A DNA stretch of 14,396 nucleotides from JAWWPG01 sp038232255 (GCA_038232255.1 JBBSIF010000061.1:1-14396), one strand, 5' to 3'; positions 6,525 through 13,825 are shown, counted from the first letter of the stretch. The notes: generated by a model from the letters alone, not told the origin. A program made the numbers and translations.

Positions 6525-8112
6525 TCGGCGCCGGCACCGAGGCGTCGACCGGCGCTCCCACCGGGCCATCGGTGCCGAGCTCCTCGTGGCTCACCCGCAT
6601 GAAGGCGAAGACGATGATGGCGCCGAGCAGGATCATGGCTGCGCCCACCGTGAACGCCACGGTCGAGCCGTGGGTGAACGACACGTCGAAGACCTGGTTG
6701 CCGAAGATCTTCTGCTGGGCGGGAGTCGGGTTCGCGCCCGACGCCTGCGCCGCCGCCGCGATCTCGTTCGACTTGTTGTGCAGCGCCGTGACGGCGACCG
6801 TGCTCAGCACGGCCAGGCCCAGCGAGCCACCGATCTGCTGCATCGCGTTCAGCACGCCCGAGCCGATGCCGGAATCGCGCTCACCGACGCCGTGGACCGC
6901 GGTGAGCGTCAGCGGGACGAAGACGAAGCCCATGCCGAACGACATCACGAGGATCCAGGGGAGCAGGTCCTTCACGTAGGACGCGTTGACCGCCAGGTTG
7001 GCGACGTCGCTGCTGTAGCTGATCCGCGAGAAGCCCCAGATCCCGATCGCAGCCAGCAGCGAGCCGCCGCCTGCCAGCCAGCGTGGGTCGATGCGGTTGA
7101 TGAGGTTGGAGGCGATCGTCGCGGAGATGACGATCCCGAAGCTGAACGGAAGGAACGCCAGCCCTGCCTTGAGCGAGCTGTATCCCAGGACGGTCTGCAC
7201 GACCTGGCTCAGGAAGTAGAACATCGCGAACATTCCGGCGGGAATGAGCAGCATGACAGCGAAGCTGGTGGCGCGCGTGCGGTCAGCCAGGATGCGGAAG
7301 GGCATCAGCGGCTCCGTGATCCGGCGCTCGATCGTCAAGAACAGTCCGAGCAGGACGACCCCCAGCGCGAGGGCAGTTACCGTGACCGGATCCGTCCAGG
7401 ACCTGTCGGCGTTCTTCGTCACGAGCTCCGCGGCATGGGTCAGGCCGTAGACGATCGACACGAGGCCGAGCGTCCCGCTGAGCGCTCCACCGACGTCGAA
7501 CGCCGTGCGGCGGCGTGCGCTCTCGGCGAGCACGAGCGGGGCGGCGACGGCGGCGAGGACGCCGATGGGCACGTTGATCAGGAACGTCCAGCGCCATGAG
7601 TACTCGGTGAGCCAGCCACCGAGGATGAGACCCACCGCCGCGCCGGCACCGGACATCGCCGCGTAGACGGCGAAGGCCCGGTTGCGCGGCTTGCCGGGCG
7701 GGAACGTGGTCGTGATCAGGGCGAGGGCTGTCGGGCTGGCGATAGCGGCCCCGAATCCCTGCAGGACGCGAGCTCCCAGCAGGAGCTCCCGGCTCTGCGC
7801 CAGACCGCCGAGGAGCGACGCGACGGCGAAGATCACGACGCCGGCCATGAAGACCCTGCGTCGGCCGAGGATGTCACCCAGGCGGCCGCCGAGCAGCAAC
7901 AGACCACCGAACGCCAGCGTGTAGCCGGTGACGATCCACTGGGTGCTGGCCGGGTTGAAGTGCAGGTCGTGTCGGATGTAGGGGATGGCGATGTTCACGA
8001 TGGTGGCGTCGAGCACCACCATGAGCTGAGCCACCGAGATGACGACCAGGGCGAGGTTCAGGTGTCGGGAACCCTGGCTCTCCTCGCTCGAAGTCTCGTC
8101 GACAGTTGACAT
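6517..8112 (-). CDS. MFS drug exporter, DHA2 (EmrB/QacA) family, 14 helices
   Basis: This is a proton-driven efflux permease of the major facilitator superfamily, DHA2 group, 531 aa, the usual length for 14-helix members. Diagnostic motifs are D1 LDATIVNIAIP (34-44), motif A GRLGDILGRRR (76-86) in the first cytoplasmic loop, and a motif C region, SGAGAAVGLILGG (about 154-166), typical of antiporters that export drugs. The ATG at 8112 is fixed by AAGGA five bases upstream; that site overlaps the TAA of the TetR gene, so the two are probably translationally coupled. A longer open frame reaching 8853 only crosses the TetR gene in another frame. Substrates cannot be read from the sequence; relatives export dyes, quaternary ammonium compounds or antibiotics. 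Expression is presumably controlled by the adjacent repressor. Confidence 0.95.
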   Translation of the reverse strand: MSTVDETSSEESQGSRHLNLALVVISVAQLMVVLDATIVNIAIPYIRHDLHFNPASTQWIVTGYTLAFGGLLLLGGRLGDILGRRRVFMAGVVIFAVASLLGGLAQSRELLLGARVLQGFGAAIASPTALALITTTFPPGKPRNRAFAVYAAMSGAGAAVGLILGGWLTEYSWRWTFLINVPIGVLAAVAAPLVLAESARRRTAFDVGGALSGTLGLVSIVYGLTHAAELVTKNADRSWTDPVTVTALALGVVLLGLFLTIERRITEPLMPFRILADRTRATSFAVMLLIPAGMFAMFYFLSQVVQTVLGYSSLKAGLAFLPFSFGIVISATIASNLINRIDPRWLAGGGSLLAAIGIWGFSRISYSSDVANLAVNASYVKDLLPWILVMSFGMGFVFVPLTLTAVHGVGERDSGIGSGVLNAMQQIGGSLGLAVLSTVAVTALHNKSNEIAAAAQASGANPTPAQQKIFGNQVFDVSFTHGSTVAFTVGAAMILLGAIIVFAFMRVSHEELGTDGPVGAPVDASVPAPTG

Positions 8113-8120
8113 GGGAGTCC

Positions 8121-8786
8121 TTACGGTTCTGGAGGGAATGGATGCGTTGAGCTGGGGGCGCCGCGGGTGGCGGCGGGGAGGACGATCTGGTCGACGATCC
8201 GCACGACGGTGGCGTCGTCGACCGGCAGCCGCAGCACGAATGCGCGGTGCAGGATGACCGCGGCAAGGGTTGGGGTGAGCATCTCGAGGTCGACGCCGGG
8301 GGGGATCTCGCCCCGCCGCTGCGCCCGTTCGTAGAGCTCGCGCGACTGTTGCTGCTTCACGGCCAGGAAGCGCTCGTGGAACCCGTCGGCGAACTCCTTG
8401 TCGTGATGCAGCGCGGTGATGACGCTGGCCATGACGGCGAGCACCTTTTCGTCGTTGAGGCCACCGTGGTGGCAGGCCATCGCGATGAGGTCGCCGCGCA
8501 GCGAGCCGGTGTCGACCGGGTCGATCCGCGGCGCCTCCTTCGCCCGCGTGAGGGCATCGAGAACGAGCTCCGCCTTGGTGTCCCATCGCCGGTAGAGAGT
8601 GGCTTTGGATGCCTTCGCCGCGGCAGCGACCGCGTCCATGGTCAGCCGGTCGTAGCCGGATGTCGCGAGGAGCGCGAGGGCAGCGTCGAGGATCTCCGAC
8701 TCGCGGTCTCCCTCGACGCGTGGCCGCGGTTGGTGCGTCCCGGGCTTCGGAGCAGCGACCCGAGAGCGACGCGGGAGGATCGTCAT
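8121..8786 (-). CDS. TetR-family transcriptional repressor of the efflux operon
   Basis: This is a TetR/AcrR-type regulator, 221 aa. The N-terminal helix-turn-helix lies at about residues 31-70: an ILDAALALLATSGYDRLTM start, then AAAAKASKATLYRRW as turn and recognition helix. The C-terminal two thirds form an alpha-helical ligand and dimer domain without a recognisable ligand signature. The ATG is supported by GGAGGT (8795-8800) eight bases upstream. The first 25 residues are an Arg/Pro-rich extension ahead of the fold. It is the first gene of a two-gene operon with the DHA2 exporter (8-base gap), the standard arrangement for a repressor that releases its own promoter when the exported compound binds. 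A palindromic operator candidate lies about 50-60 bases upstream of its start. Confidence 0.95.
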   Translation of the reverse strand: MTILPRRSRVAAPKPGTHQPRPRVEGDRESEILDAALALLATSGYDRLTMDAVAAAAKASKATLYRRWDTKAELVLDALTRAKEAPRIDPVDTGSLRGDLIAMACHHGGLNDEKVLAVMASVITALHHDKEFADGFHERFLAVKQQQSRELYERAQRRGEIPPGVDLEMLTPTLAAVILHRAFVLRLPVDDATVVRIVDQIVLPAATRGAPSSTHPFPPEP

Positions 8787-8819
8787 GTTCGTGCACCTCC
8801 GTCGCGCTTTCCGGCTTAC

Positions 8820-8849
8820 AGGATAAGGATGAAACGAAACCGTTCCGTT
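8820..8849 (-). promoter_or_regulatory. Promoter and palindromic operator of the tetR-exporter operon
   Basis: Positions 8833-8849 form a 17-bp palindrome of the form AACGnAACnGTTnCGTT, with all 14 specified bases symmetric; it extends imperfectly to 21 bp. This size and symmetry suit a TetR-family dimer. On the minus strand a -10-like TATCCT lies at 8820-8825, so the palindrome falls where the -35 element would be, and the transcript would start at about 8812. The -35 match itself is poor. Autoregulation is an inference from position and symmetry. Confidence 0.65.
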
Positions 8850-8990
8850 CCATCGGTCAGGCTACGGCGTGCCCGGTCGTCCGCGCAAGCGAGTTCTGCG
8901 CGGCTCGGTGAGACGCTCGCCACTTCTCGATCTCACCCTGCCAGCGCCCACCGACAGTTCGCCCGGACCTCTCTTGTCAGGACGCGAGCC

Positions 8991-9019
8991 TTGCCGCACG
9001 GCAGTGCGTCGGTTAGCGT
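8991..9019 (+). promoter_or_regulatory. Candidate promoter of the rpf riboswitch leader
   Basis: TTGCCG (8991-8996) and TAGCGT (9014-9019) are separated by 17 bases and fit the TANNNT -10 type of actinobacteria. The predicted start near 9026 gives a leader of about 225 bases that contains the whole riboswitch. In the 140 bases between the TetR operator and this promoter (8850-8990) I see nothing recognisable. Confidence 0.5.
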
Positions 9020-9025
9020 GCTGGA

Positions 9026-9046
9026 GTCCTCTCGTCCCGAGAGGAC
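9026..9046 (+). other. 5' leader hairpin, 9-bp stem
   Basis: gtcctctcg (9026-9034) and cgagaggac (9038-9046) pair perfectly around a 3-base loop. The stem starts almost exactly at the predicted transcription start and lies before the riboswitch core. It may protect the 5' end of the leader RNA or simply be a DNA palindrome; its role is unknown. Confidence 0.6.
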
Positions 9047-9084
9047 GCTTCGCCGGGTACGTCGAGTCCCACCCGTCCGGCGAG

Positions 9085-9245
9085 GCAGCCGATCCTGGTC
9101 GGGTGGGAGCGGAGGACCCGTGAATGCGGCGCAGCCGGCTCCGGCCGACGGCGCCTTGGGGTGAAGCCGGCATCCGACGATGCTGGCCGGGCGACGCCTT
9201 TCCCGTCCGAATCCGACAGCTCACTCCGCAGGCGCGGAGAGGTGA
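9085..9245 (+). promoter_or_regulatory. Cyclic di-AMP riboswitch (ydaO/yuaA type) upstream of rpf
   Basis: Three blocks in order match, from memory, the conserved core of ydaO-type riboswitches found before actinobacterial rpf genes: GGAGGACCCG (9111-9120), TTGGGGTGAAGCCGG (9156-9170), and a 3' block at 9207-9234 that contains CCGACAGCTCAC followed by CCGCAGGCG. Between the last two, 9166-9173 pairs with 9180-9187 as an 8-bp stem with one G-U pair. In this class, binding of c-di-AMP usually switches the downstream gene off. The 3' edge runs directly into the rpf ribosome binding site (GGAGAGGTGA, 9236-9245), which suggests that access to that site is part of the switch, though I see no clear alternative stem. 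The outer limits are approximate. Confidence 0.82.
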
Positions 9246-9249
9246 TGTC

Positions 9250-9765
9250 ATGACCGAGGGAGCCCGGCAGTCCCGCCCGCTCGTATTCCGGCAGCGCAGG
9301 CGACGCATGCTGCGCGCGGCGGGAGCCGGTGCGGTGTCCGTGCTCGCCGTCGCCGTCCCCCTCCTGACGTCGTCGGGGCCCGCCGGAGCCGCCACCACCG
9401 CCACCTGGAACCGCCTTGCGGGATGCGAGTCGGGGGGCAACTGGCACATCAACACCGGAAACGGCTACTACGGGGGGCTGCAGTTCTCCCAGAGCACCTG
9501 GGTCGCCATGGGAGGCACGCGCTACGCGCCGAGGGCCGACCTCGCGACACCCGCCGAGCAGATGGCCACCGGTGAGGTCCTCCTCCGGGCGAACAACTGG
9601 TCGTGGCGCGCCTGGCCGGTCTGCTCCGCCAAGCTGGGTCTGACGTACCAGGACGCGCGTGCCACCGACCACAGCGTGAACGGCGTGTTCGTGCACCGGC
9701 ACGTCTACGAGCCGAACCATCCCGTGAAGAATCACGCGCCGCTGCCCAAGCTCATCCTCAACTGA
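9250..9765 (+). CDS. Secreted Rpf-like transglycosylase (resuscitation-promoting factor domain)
   Basis: This is a small secreted peptidoglycan-cleaving enzyme with a single Rpf-type, lysozyme-like transglycosylase domain, 171 aa. Such proteins cut the glycan strand during wall remodelling and can wake dormant cells. Residues 1-48 form a signal peptide: basic RQRRRR (14-19), a hydrophobic core, and a likely cleavage after AGA or AGAA (46-48). The domain (about 51-131) shows TWNRLAGCESGGNW with the catalytic Glu60, NTGNGYYGGLQFSQSTW, YAPRADLATPAEQ and AWPVCSAKLGL. Cys59 and Cys125 are the pair that forms a disulfide in known Rpf domains. I chose the ATG at 9250 because it follows a purine-rich binding site; a longer open frame from 9124 would run through the riboswitch. 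There is no LysM, SH3 or G5 domain, only a 40-residue His/Pro-containing tail. It stands alone behind its riboswitch. Confidence 0.93.
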   Translation: MTEGARQSRPLVFRQRRRRMLRAAGAGAVSVLAVAVPLLTSSGPAGAATTATWNRLAGCESGGNWHINTGNGYYGGLQFSQSTWVAMGGTRYAPRADLATPAEQMATGEVLLRANNWSWRAWPVCSAKLGLTYQDARATDHSVNGVFVHRHVYEPNHPVKNHAPLPKLILN

Positions 9766-9788
9766 GGCGGCCCGACTGAGGCGGCCCC
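9761..9788. repeat. 14-bp tandem duplication at the rpf stop codon
   Basis: Units 9761-9774 and 9775-9788 (actgaggcggccc plus one variable base) match at 13 of 14 positions. The first copy contains the rpf stop codon (9763-9765). The remaining short gap before the convergent RNase D gene is GC-rich, and I see no clear terminator hairpin in it. Confidence 0.85.
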
Positions 9789-9814
9789 ATCGAGCCGGCC
9801 CCAACGGCCCGACG

Positions 9815-11077
9815 TCAGTCCAGACCGGCCAGCGCCTCCGCCAGCGGTCCTGCCGTGAGCTCCACCTGCCACCGCCGGGCGCCGAAGGATGCGAGCGCCT
9901 GCGCCACCTCGTCGCCGCTACGGCTCTGCGGGGGCGGCCAAGCGAGCCGTCGTACGGCGTCGGGACTCAACAGGTTCTCCTGCGGGAGGTCCAGCTCGAC
10001 CGCGAGCTCCGAGACCACGGTGCGGCACGCGACGAGACGGGCGGCCGCGGCGGGGTGCTTCGCGGCCCAGGCGCGCGCCGGTGGTGGTCCGTCCAGCGGC
10101 ATGGCCACGGTCGGCAGCTCGGCGTCCGTGAGCGCGAGCGCGGAGCGCACCGCCGAGAGGAACTCCTTGGCGTAGCGCTGTCCGCTCCGGTTGGCGAACC
10201 CCGCCAGTCGCAGTAACGCGGGTCGCGAGGCCGGCGCCGCCTGGGCGGCCTGCACGAGAGCGTCGTCGCGCAGGACCTTGCTGGGAGCGAGGTCGCGTGA
10301 CCGGGCGAGGTCGTCGCGCGTCCGCCACATCGCCCGCACGATGGCGAGCCCCCGGCGGCCGCGGACCCGGTGGATGCCGGCCGTCCGCCGCCAGGGGTCC
10401 GTTCGGGGGCCCGGCAGGGCCGCCTCGACGCGGGCGGCGAACTCCTGGCGCGCCCACTCCGACTTTCCGGCCGCGTCCAGCTGCTCGGCAAGGCGGTCCC
10501 TGAGCTCGACGAGCAGCTCGACGTCCAGCGCGGCGTACCGCAGCCAGGACTCCGGCAGTGGGCGCCGCGACCAGTCCACGGCGCTGTGCTCCTTGCGCAT
10601 GGAGTAGCCCAGCAGCTCCTCGACCAGCACCGCCAACCCGACGCGCGGATAGTTCAGCAGCCGGCCAGCGAGCTCGGTGTCGAAGAGCCGGGTGGGGACC
10701 AGGCCGACCTCCGCGAGGCCGGCCAGGTCCTGGCTCGCGGCGTGCAGAACCCACTCCTGGTCGGCCAGCGCCGCCCCCAGGGAAGCGAGGGCGTCGTTGG
10801 GGACGTCCCCGAAGGGCACCGGGTCGATGAGCACGGTGGCGGCGCCGGCGCGGCGCAGCTGGATCAGGTAGGCGCGCTGGGAGTAGCGGTAGCCGGACGC
10901 TCGCTCGGCATCGACGGCAACGGGACCGCCGCCAGCGCGGAGCGCGGCAGTGCTCTCGGCGAGCTCCCGCTGCGTCGCGACGACCTTGGGAAGACCGTCG
11001 CGAAGAGTGAGCGGAGCGGCGGGAGGTCCGATGTCCGCACTGTCGGAGGGAGCGAGACCGTCGGCGCTCTCGGTCAT
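9815..11077 (-). CDS. rnd: Ribonuclease D (DEDDy 3'-5' exonuclease with HRDC domain)
   Basis: This is a 3'-5' exoribonuclease of the RNase D family, 420 aa, which trims tRNA precursors and other stable RNAs. The exonuclease domain (about 30-205) carries the DEDDy set: Asp56 and Glu58 in VAVDAERASGYRYSQRAYL, Asp117 in LHAASQDLAGL, and Tyr181 with Asp185 in YAALDVELLVELR. An HRDC nucleic-acid-binding domain follows at about 235-305 (RGLAIVRAMWRTRDDLAR, then a PSKVLRDDAL stretch), and the C-terminal region resembles a second HRDC-like domain. I chose the ATG at 11077; the longer frame to 11179 overlaps the DUF3000 coding region, and its added residues do not look like protein. No good ribosome binding site precedes the ATG, but it starts 13 bases after the DUF3000 stop on the same strand, so the two genes probably share a transcript. 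This pairing, next to hemE, is conserved in actinobacteria. Confidence 0.95.
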   Translation of the reverse strand: MTESADGLAPSDSADIGPPAAPLTLRDGLPKVVATQRELAESTAALRAGGGPVAVDAERASGYRYSQRAYLIQLRRAGAATVLIDPVPFGDVPNDALASLGAALADQEWVLHAASQDLAGLAEVGLVPTRLFDTELAGRLLNYPRVGLAVLVEELLGYSMRKEHSAVDWSRRPLPESWLRYAALDVELLVELRDRLAEQLDAAGKSEWARQEFAARVEAALPGPRTDPWRRTAGIHRVRGRRGLAIVRAMWRTRDDLARSRDLAPSKVLRDDALVQAAQAAPASRPALLRLAGFANRSGQRYAKEFLSAVRSALALTDAELPTVAMPLDGPPPARAWAAKHPAAAARLVACRTVVSELAVELDLPQENLLSPDAVRRLAWPPPQSRSGDEVAQALASFGARRWQVELTAGPLAEALAGLD

Positions 11078-11090
11078 CGAGACCCGGAGG

Positions 11091-11675
11091 TCATCGGCCG
11101 CGTTGGCCGCGCCTGCTGGGCAAGGCGATGACTCCCGCGGGCACCGGAGGCAGCCCGGCCGCCGTACACAACAGGTCACCCCACGCCTTGACGTGCGGTC
11201 CGAGCGGGCCGATGGGGGACCAGGACGCCCGCACCTCGAGCTGAGCGGAGCCCGGCTCGTCGGACATGCCCCCGAAGCTCTCGGACGCGACGCGGGTGAC
11301 GGTGCCGCTCGGTGCCGCGAAGTCGGCGTCGTGGGCAGCGAGGGCGTCCAGCAGCCAGGTCCAGCCCACGGCTCCCAGCAGCGGGTCGGTCACCATGTCG
11401 GGGTCGATGTCGGCGCGGGCGTAGGCCACGCAGCGGAAGTTGCCGAACCACGCGTCGTTGCCGGCAGGATCGTAGAGGAGCACCAGGCGTCCACCGCCAA
11501 CCTCCTCGCCCGCCACGGTCAGGTCAGCGCTGAGAGCCGCAGAGAATGGCGCGATACGCTGCGGCGCAGGCATCTCCTCGGCGAAGACCTCGGGGCGCAG
11601 CTGCGCGGACCTGAACTGCTCGAGCGCTCTGCGGAACTCACCGGGTGCCGCGTCGACATCGTTGCGCGCGGCCAT
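11091..11675 (-). CDS. DUF3000 family protein
   Basis: This is an actinobacterial protein of unknown function in the DUF3000 family, 194 aa, a usual length. Recognisable stretches are EFRRALEQFRSAQLRPEV (about 13-30), RIAPFSAALSADL (about 40-52), GRLVLLYDPAGNDAWFGNFRCVAY (about 62-85) and GWTWLLDAL (about 104-112). There is no signal peptide or membrane helix, so it is probably cytoplasmic. It is the first gene of a likely two-gene unit with RNase D and is divergent from hemE across 83 bases. No ribosome binding site is visible before the ATG at 11675, and a -10-like element lies six bases upstream, which points to a leaderless transcript. The family is known only by its conserved position beside hemE and RNase D; no activity can be inferred. 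Confidence 0.92.
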   Translation of the reverse strand: MAARNDVDAAPGEFRRALEQFRSAQLRPEVFAEEMPAPQRIAPFSAALSADLTVAGEEVGGGRLVLLYDPAGNDAWFGNFRCVAYARADIDPDMVTDPLLGAVGWTWLLDALAAHDADFAAPSGTVTRVASESFGGMSDEPGSAQLEVRASWSPIGPLGPHVKAWGDLLCTAAGLPPVPAGVIALPSRRGQRGR

Positions 11676-11681
11676 GCCAGG

Positions 11682-11687
11682 AGCCTA
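11682..11687 (-). promoter_or_regulatory. Candidate -10 element of a leaderless DUF3000-rnd transcript
   Basis: On the minus strand TAGGCT (TANNNT type) ends six bases before the DUF3000 ATG, which would place the transcription start at or next to the A of the start codon. No good -35 element is seen 17 bases upstream. Confidence 0.35.
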
Positions 11688-11758
11688 TGTCGTCCGCCAG
11701 GTGCCCGCTTCCCGACGCGCCGGGCGGCGCGGGCAGGCGCCCGTGGCAGGATCGGCCG

Positions 11759-12853
11759 ATGAGCGAGCTGCCGGACGACCCCGCGGACAGCAGGCTGGTC
11801 CGGGCGGCGCGGGGCCTCACGACCGACCGCGTTCCGGTGTGGTTCATGCGTCAGGCGGGTCGCTCCCTGCCCGAGTACCGGGCGCTGCGGGCGGGGGTCG
11901 CGATGCTGGACGCCTGTATGACGCCCGACCTCGTCGTCGAGATCACCTTGCAGCCGGTGCGCCGCCACGGCGTCGACGCGGCGATCCTCTTCAGCGACAT
12001 CGTGCTCCCTCTCAAGGCGCTGGGGGTGGACCTCGACATCGTGCCCGGGGTGGGCCCGGTCGTCGCCGCACCGGTGCGGGACACCGCAGGCGTCGAAGCG
12101 CTGCCGCTGCCCGACCCCACGCGGCTCGGCTTCGTCGACGAGGCGGTCTCCACGCTCACCGCCGAGCTGGGGAGCACTCCACTGATCGGGTTCGCGGGGG
12201 CGCCGTACACGCTGGCGTCGTACCTCGTGGAAGGCGGCCCCTCGAAGGACCAGGCACGCACGAAAGCGCTGATGCGCTCCGAACCGCTCGTCTTCGAGTC
12301 CCTGCTGAGCAGGCTCGCCACCATCTCGGCGGCGTTCCTGCGCCAGCAGGTCGAGGCGGGCGCCTCGGCGGTCCAGCTCTTCGACTCGTGGGCGGGCGGT
12401 CTCTCACCCGGGGACTACCGTCGGTTCGTGCTGCCACACACGCGGGCGGTCTTCGAGGCAGTGGCTGACCTGGGCGTTCCCCGGATCCACTTCGGTGTGG
12501 TGACCGGCGAGCTGCTCGCGGACATGTCGACGGCAGGGGTCGAGGTGATGGGCGTCGACTGGCGCGTCCCGCTCGACGACGCCGTACGGCGGGTGCAGCC
12601 GGGTCAGTCCCTGCAGGGCAACCTCGACCCGACGCTGGTGTTCGCGCCGGCCGACGTTCTCGAGGCGGCGGCCCTCGACATCCTCCGCCGCGGCGAGAGC
12701 GCCGTGGGCCACATCTTCAACCTCGGACACGGCGTGCTCCCGGGCACCGACCCGGACGTGCTCACCCGGCTCGTCGAGGTCATCCACTCGTACCGGTCCG
12801 GCGACGCGGGAGCCGGCGAACCGCTGCCCACGCCAGCAGGCCGAGCGCGCTGA
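11759..12853 (+). CDS. hemE: Uroporphyrinogen decarboxylase HemE
   Basis: This cytoplasmic enzyme converts uroporphyrinogen III to coproporphyrinogen III by removing four carboxyl groups, without a cofactor. At 364 aa it has full family length. Both family signatures are present: PVWFMRQAGRSLPEYR (26-41, with the substrate-binding Arg31 and Arg35) and GFAGAPYTLASYLVEGG (144-160). The catalytic Asp is Asp80 in ILFSDIVLPLKALG, and the C-terminal FNLGHGVLPGTDPD carries the conserved His. AGGA (11748-11751), seven bases before the ATG, fixes the start; the frame stays open to 11645 but the added residues lie in the divergent DUF3000 gene. Its last 74 bases overlap the convergent DUF4349 gene, so its C-terminus beyond about residue 340 is written in sequence that also encodes that gene. 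The next heme gene, hemY, resumes on the same strand at 13826. Confidence 0.97.
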   Translation: MSELPDDPADSRLVRAARGLTTDRVPVWFMRQAGRSLPEYRALRAGVAMLDACMTPDLVVEITLQPVRRHGVDAAILFSDIVLPLKALGVDLDIVPGVGPVVAAPVRDTAGVEALPLPDPTRLGFVDEAVSTLTAELGSTPLIGFAGAPYTLASYLVEGGPSKDQARTKALMRSEPLVFESLLSRLATISAAFLRQQVEAGASAVQLFDSWAGGLSPGDYRRFVLPHTRAVFEAVADLGVPRIHFGVVTGELLADMSTAGVEVMGVDWRVPLDDAVRRVQPGQSLQGNLDPTLVFAPADVLEAAALDILRRGESAVGHIFNLGHGVLPGTDPDVLTRLVEVIHSYRSGDAGAGEPLPTPAGRAR

Positions 12854-13748
12854 GCGTCAGGCCGATGGGAAGCACCGCACCGAGCGCGTGCGCGGTGCTC
12901 TGGAAGGCCGTTCCCAGCGCATCCCAGCCCTGACGGAGCCCGCCGAGGAACCCGGCAGAGTCGTCGCCCGGCGACGGAGGCGGCGGGGCCGGATCGCGGG
13001 TCACGTAGACGGCGATCGTGGAAAGGGAGGTCTGCGCGGTCAGCACCCGCTGCTGCGCCTCCAGCGCCTCCAGGTCGGACTCCCGGGACGACAGCTCCGA
13101 CTCGAGGGCGATGATGTCGGCGAGCTTCGTGGCGTGGCTGAACAGCACCCGCAGCTGGGCTATCGAGTCCTTCGCGCTGGACACCCGGGAGGCGACGTCG
13201 GCCACCTGACCGGTGACGTCGACCGTGGTGGTCTTCTTGCTCTGCAGCCTTGCGAGCTGTGCCACCTGGTCCACCGTGGCGGCAAACGCGTCGACGGGCA
13301 CCCGCAGGGTGATCGCCGATGATGCGGCCGCTCCGTGGCTGTCCGTCGCCGTGTTCTCGCTGTCGACGTACCCGCCCTGCGAGGCGGCGATCGTCTCGAT
13401 CGCCGCAACGACGCTTGCGACCTTGGCGGATCGCAGACCGATCTGCGCCTTCTTGATCTGGGCCCTGTCGAGGCTGAGCGCGGACACGTCGGCGGGGCCA
13501 GCGCCCTTGTCTTGCGCGTAGCCGGATGCGAGGGAGCCGCTTCCCGCTGCGCCGCCGGCGGGTCCCTCGGCGGCGCTTCCCTGCATCGAGGAGCGCAGCG
13601 GCGCTCCGCTGCTGGTGCCGTTCGAGTTCGAGTTGTTGTCGGCGAACCCGCAGGCCGAGGCGGTGAGGATCGCCGCGACCGTGGCGACGACTGCGCAGGG
13701 GACGACTCGTGAGCGTGAGCGGCGGAGGGGGCTCGAGGTGCTGGTCAT
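12780..13748 (-). CDS. DUF4349 cell-envelope protein, putative lipoprotein
   Basis: This is an envelope protein of the DUF4349 family, 322 aa, function unknown. An Arg-rich start and a hydrophobic segment (about 17-32) end in ASAC with Cys33, a plausible though not ideal lipobox. A Ser/Asn/Gly/Ala-rich linker (34-93) follows. The DUF4349 region (about 94-310) contains ITLRVPVDAF (146-155), VTGQVADV (178-185), a helical and probably coiled-coil stretch (about 190-240) with ESELSSRESDLEALEAQQ, then STIAVYV (243-249) and a Pro-rich linker. One membrane helix at about 289-310 precedes a basic cytoplasmic tail RRLPRRR. With a lipid anchor at one end and a helix at the other it would sit on the outer face of the membrane. 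No clear ribosome binding site precedes the ATG at 13748. It runs against hemE and is divergent from hemY across 77 bases; I see no functional tie to heme. Confidence 0.92.
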   Translation of the reverse strand: MTSTSSPLRRSRSRVVPCAVVATVAAILTASACGFADNNSNSNGTSSGAPLRSSMQGSAAEGPAGGAAGSGSLASGYAQDKGAGPADVSALSLDRAQIKKAQIGLRSAKVASVVAAIETIAASQGGYVDSENTATDSHGAAASSAITLRVPVDAFAATVDQVAQLARLQSKKTTTVDVTGQVADVASRVSSAKDSIAQLRVLFSHATKLADIIALESELSSRESDLEALEAQQRVLTAQTSLSTIAVYVTRDPAPPPPSPGDDSAGFLGGLRQGWDALGTAFQSTAHALGAVLPIGLTLSALGLLAWAAVRRLPRRRTGTSG

Positions 13749-13825
13749 GGGAGTGTGACGCAGCGAGCGCCGCTGTGGTTCCGTGCGCCGACACAGTGCC
13801 GCCGGCCGCCTGGGAGACTACGAGG

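Noticed and set aside
6286..7599. A 437-codon plus-strand frame across the hrpA end and the exporter gene
   Set aside because: It is antisense to the clear MFS exporter, crosses the terminator hairpin, and has a His/Asp/Arg-rich composition without a domain.
6517..8853. One 778-aa protein fusing an N-terminal region to the exporter
   Set aside because: The first part is the TetR gene read in a different frame. The exporter has its own ribosome binding site and ATG at 8112.
9124..9249. A longer rpf protein starting at 9124
   Set aside because: The extra 42 codons lie within the conserved riboswitch core, and the ATG at 9250 has its own binding site followed by a typical signal peptide.
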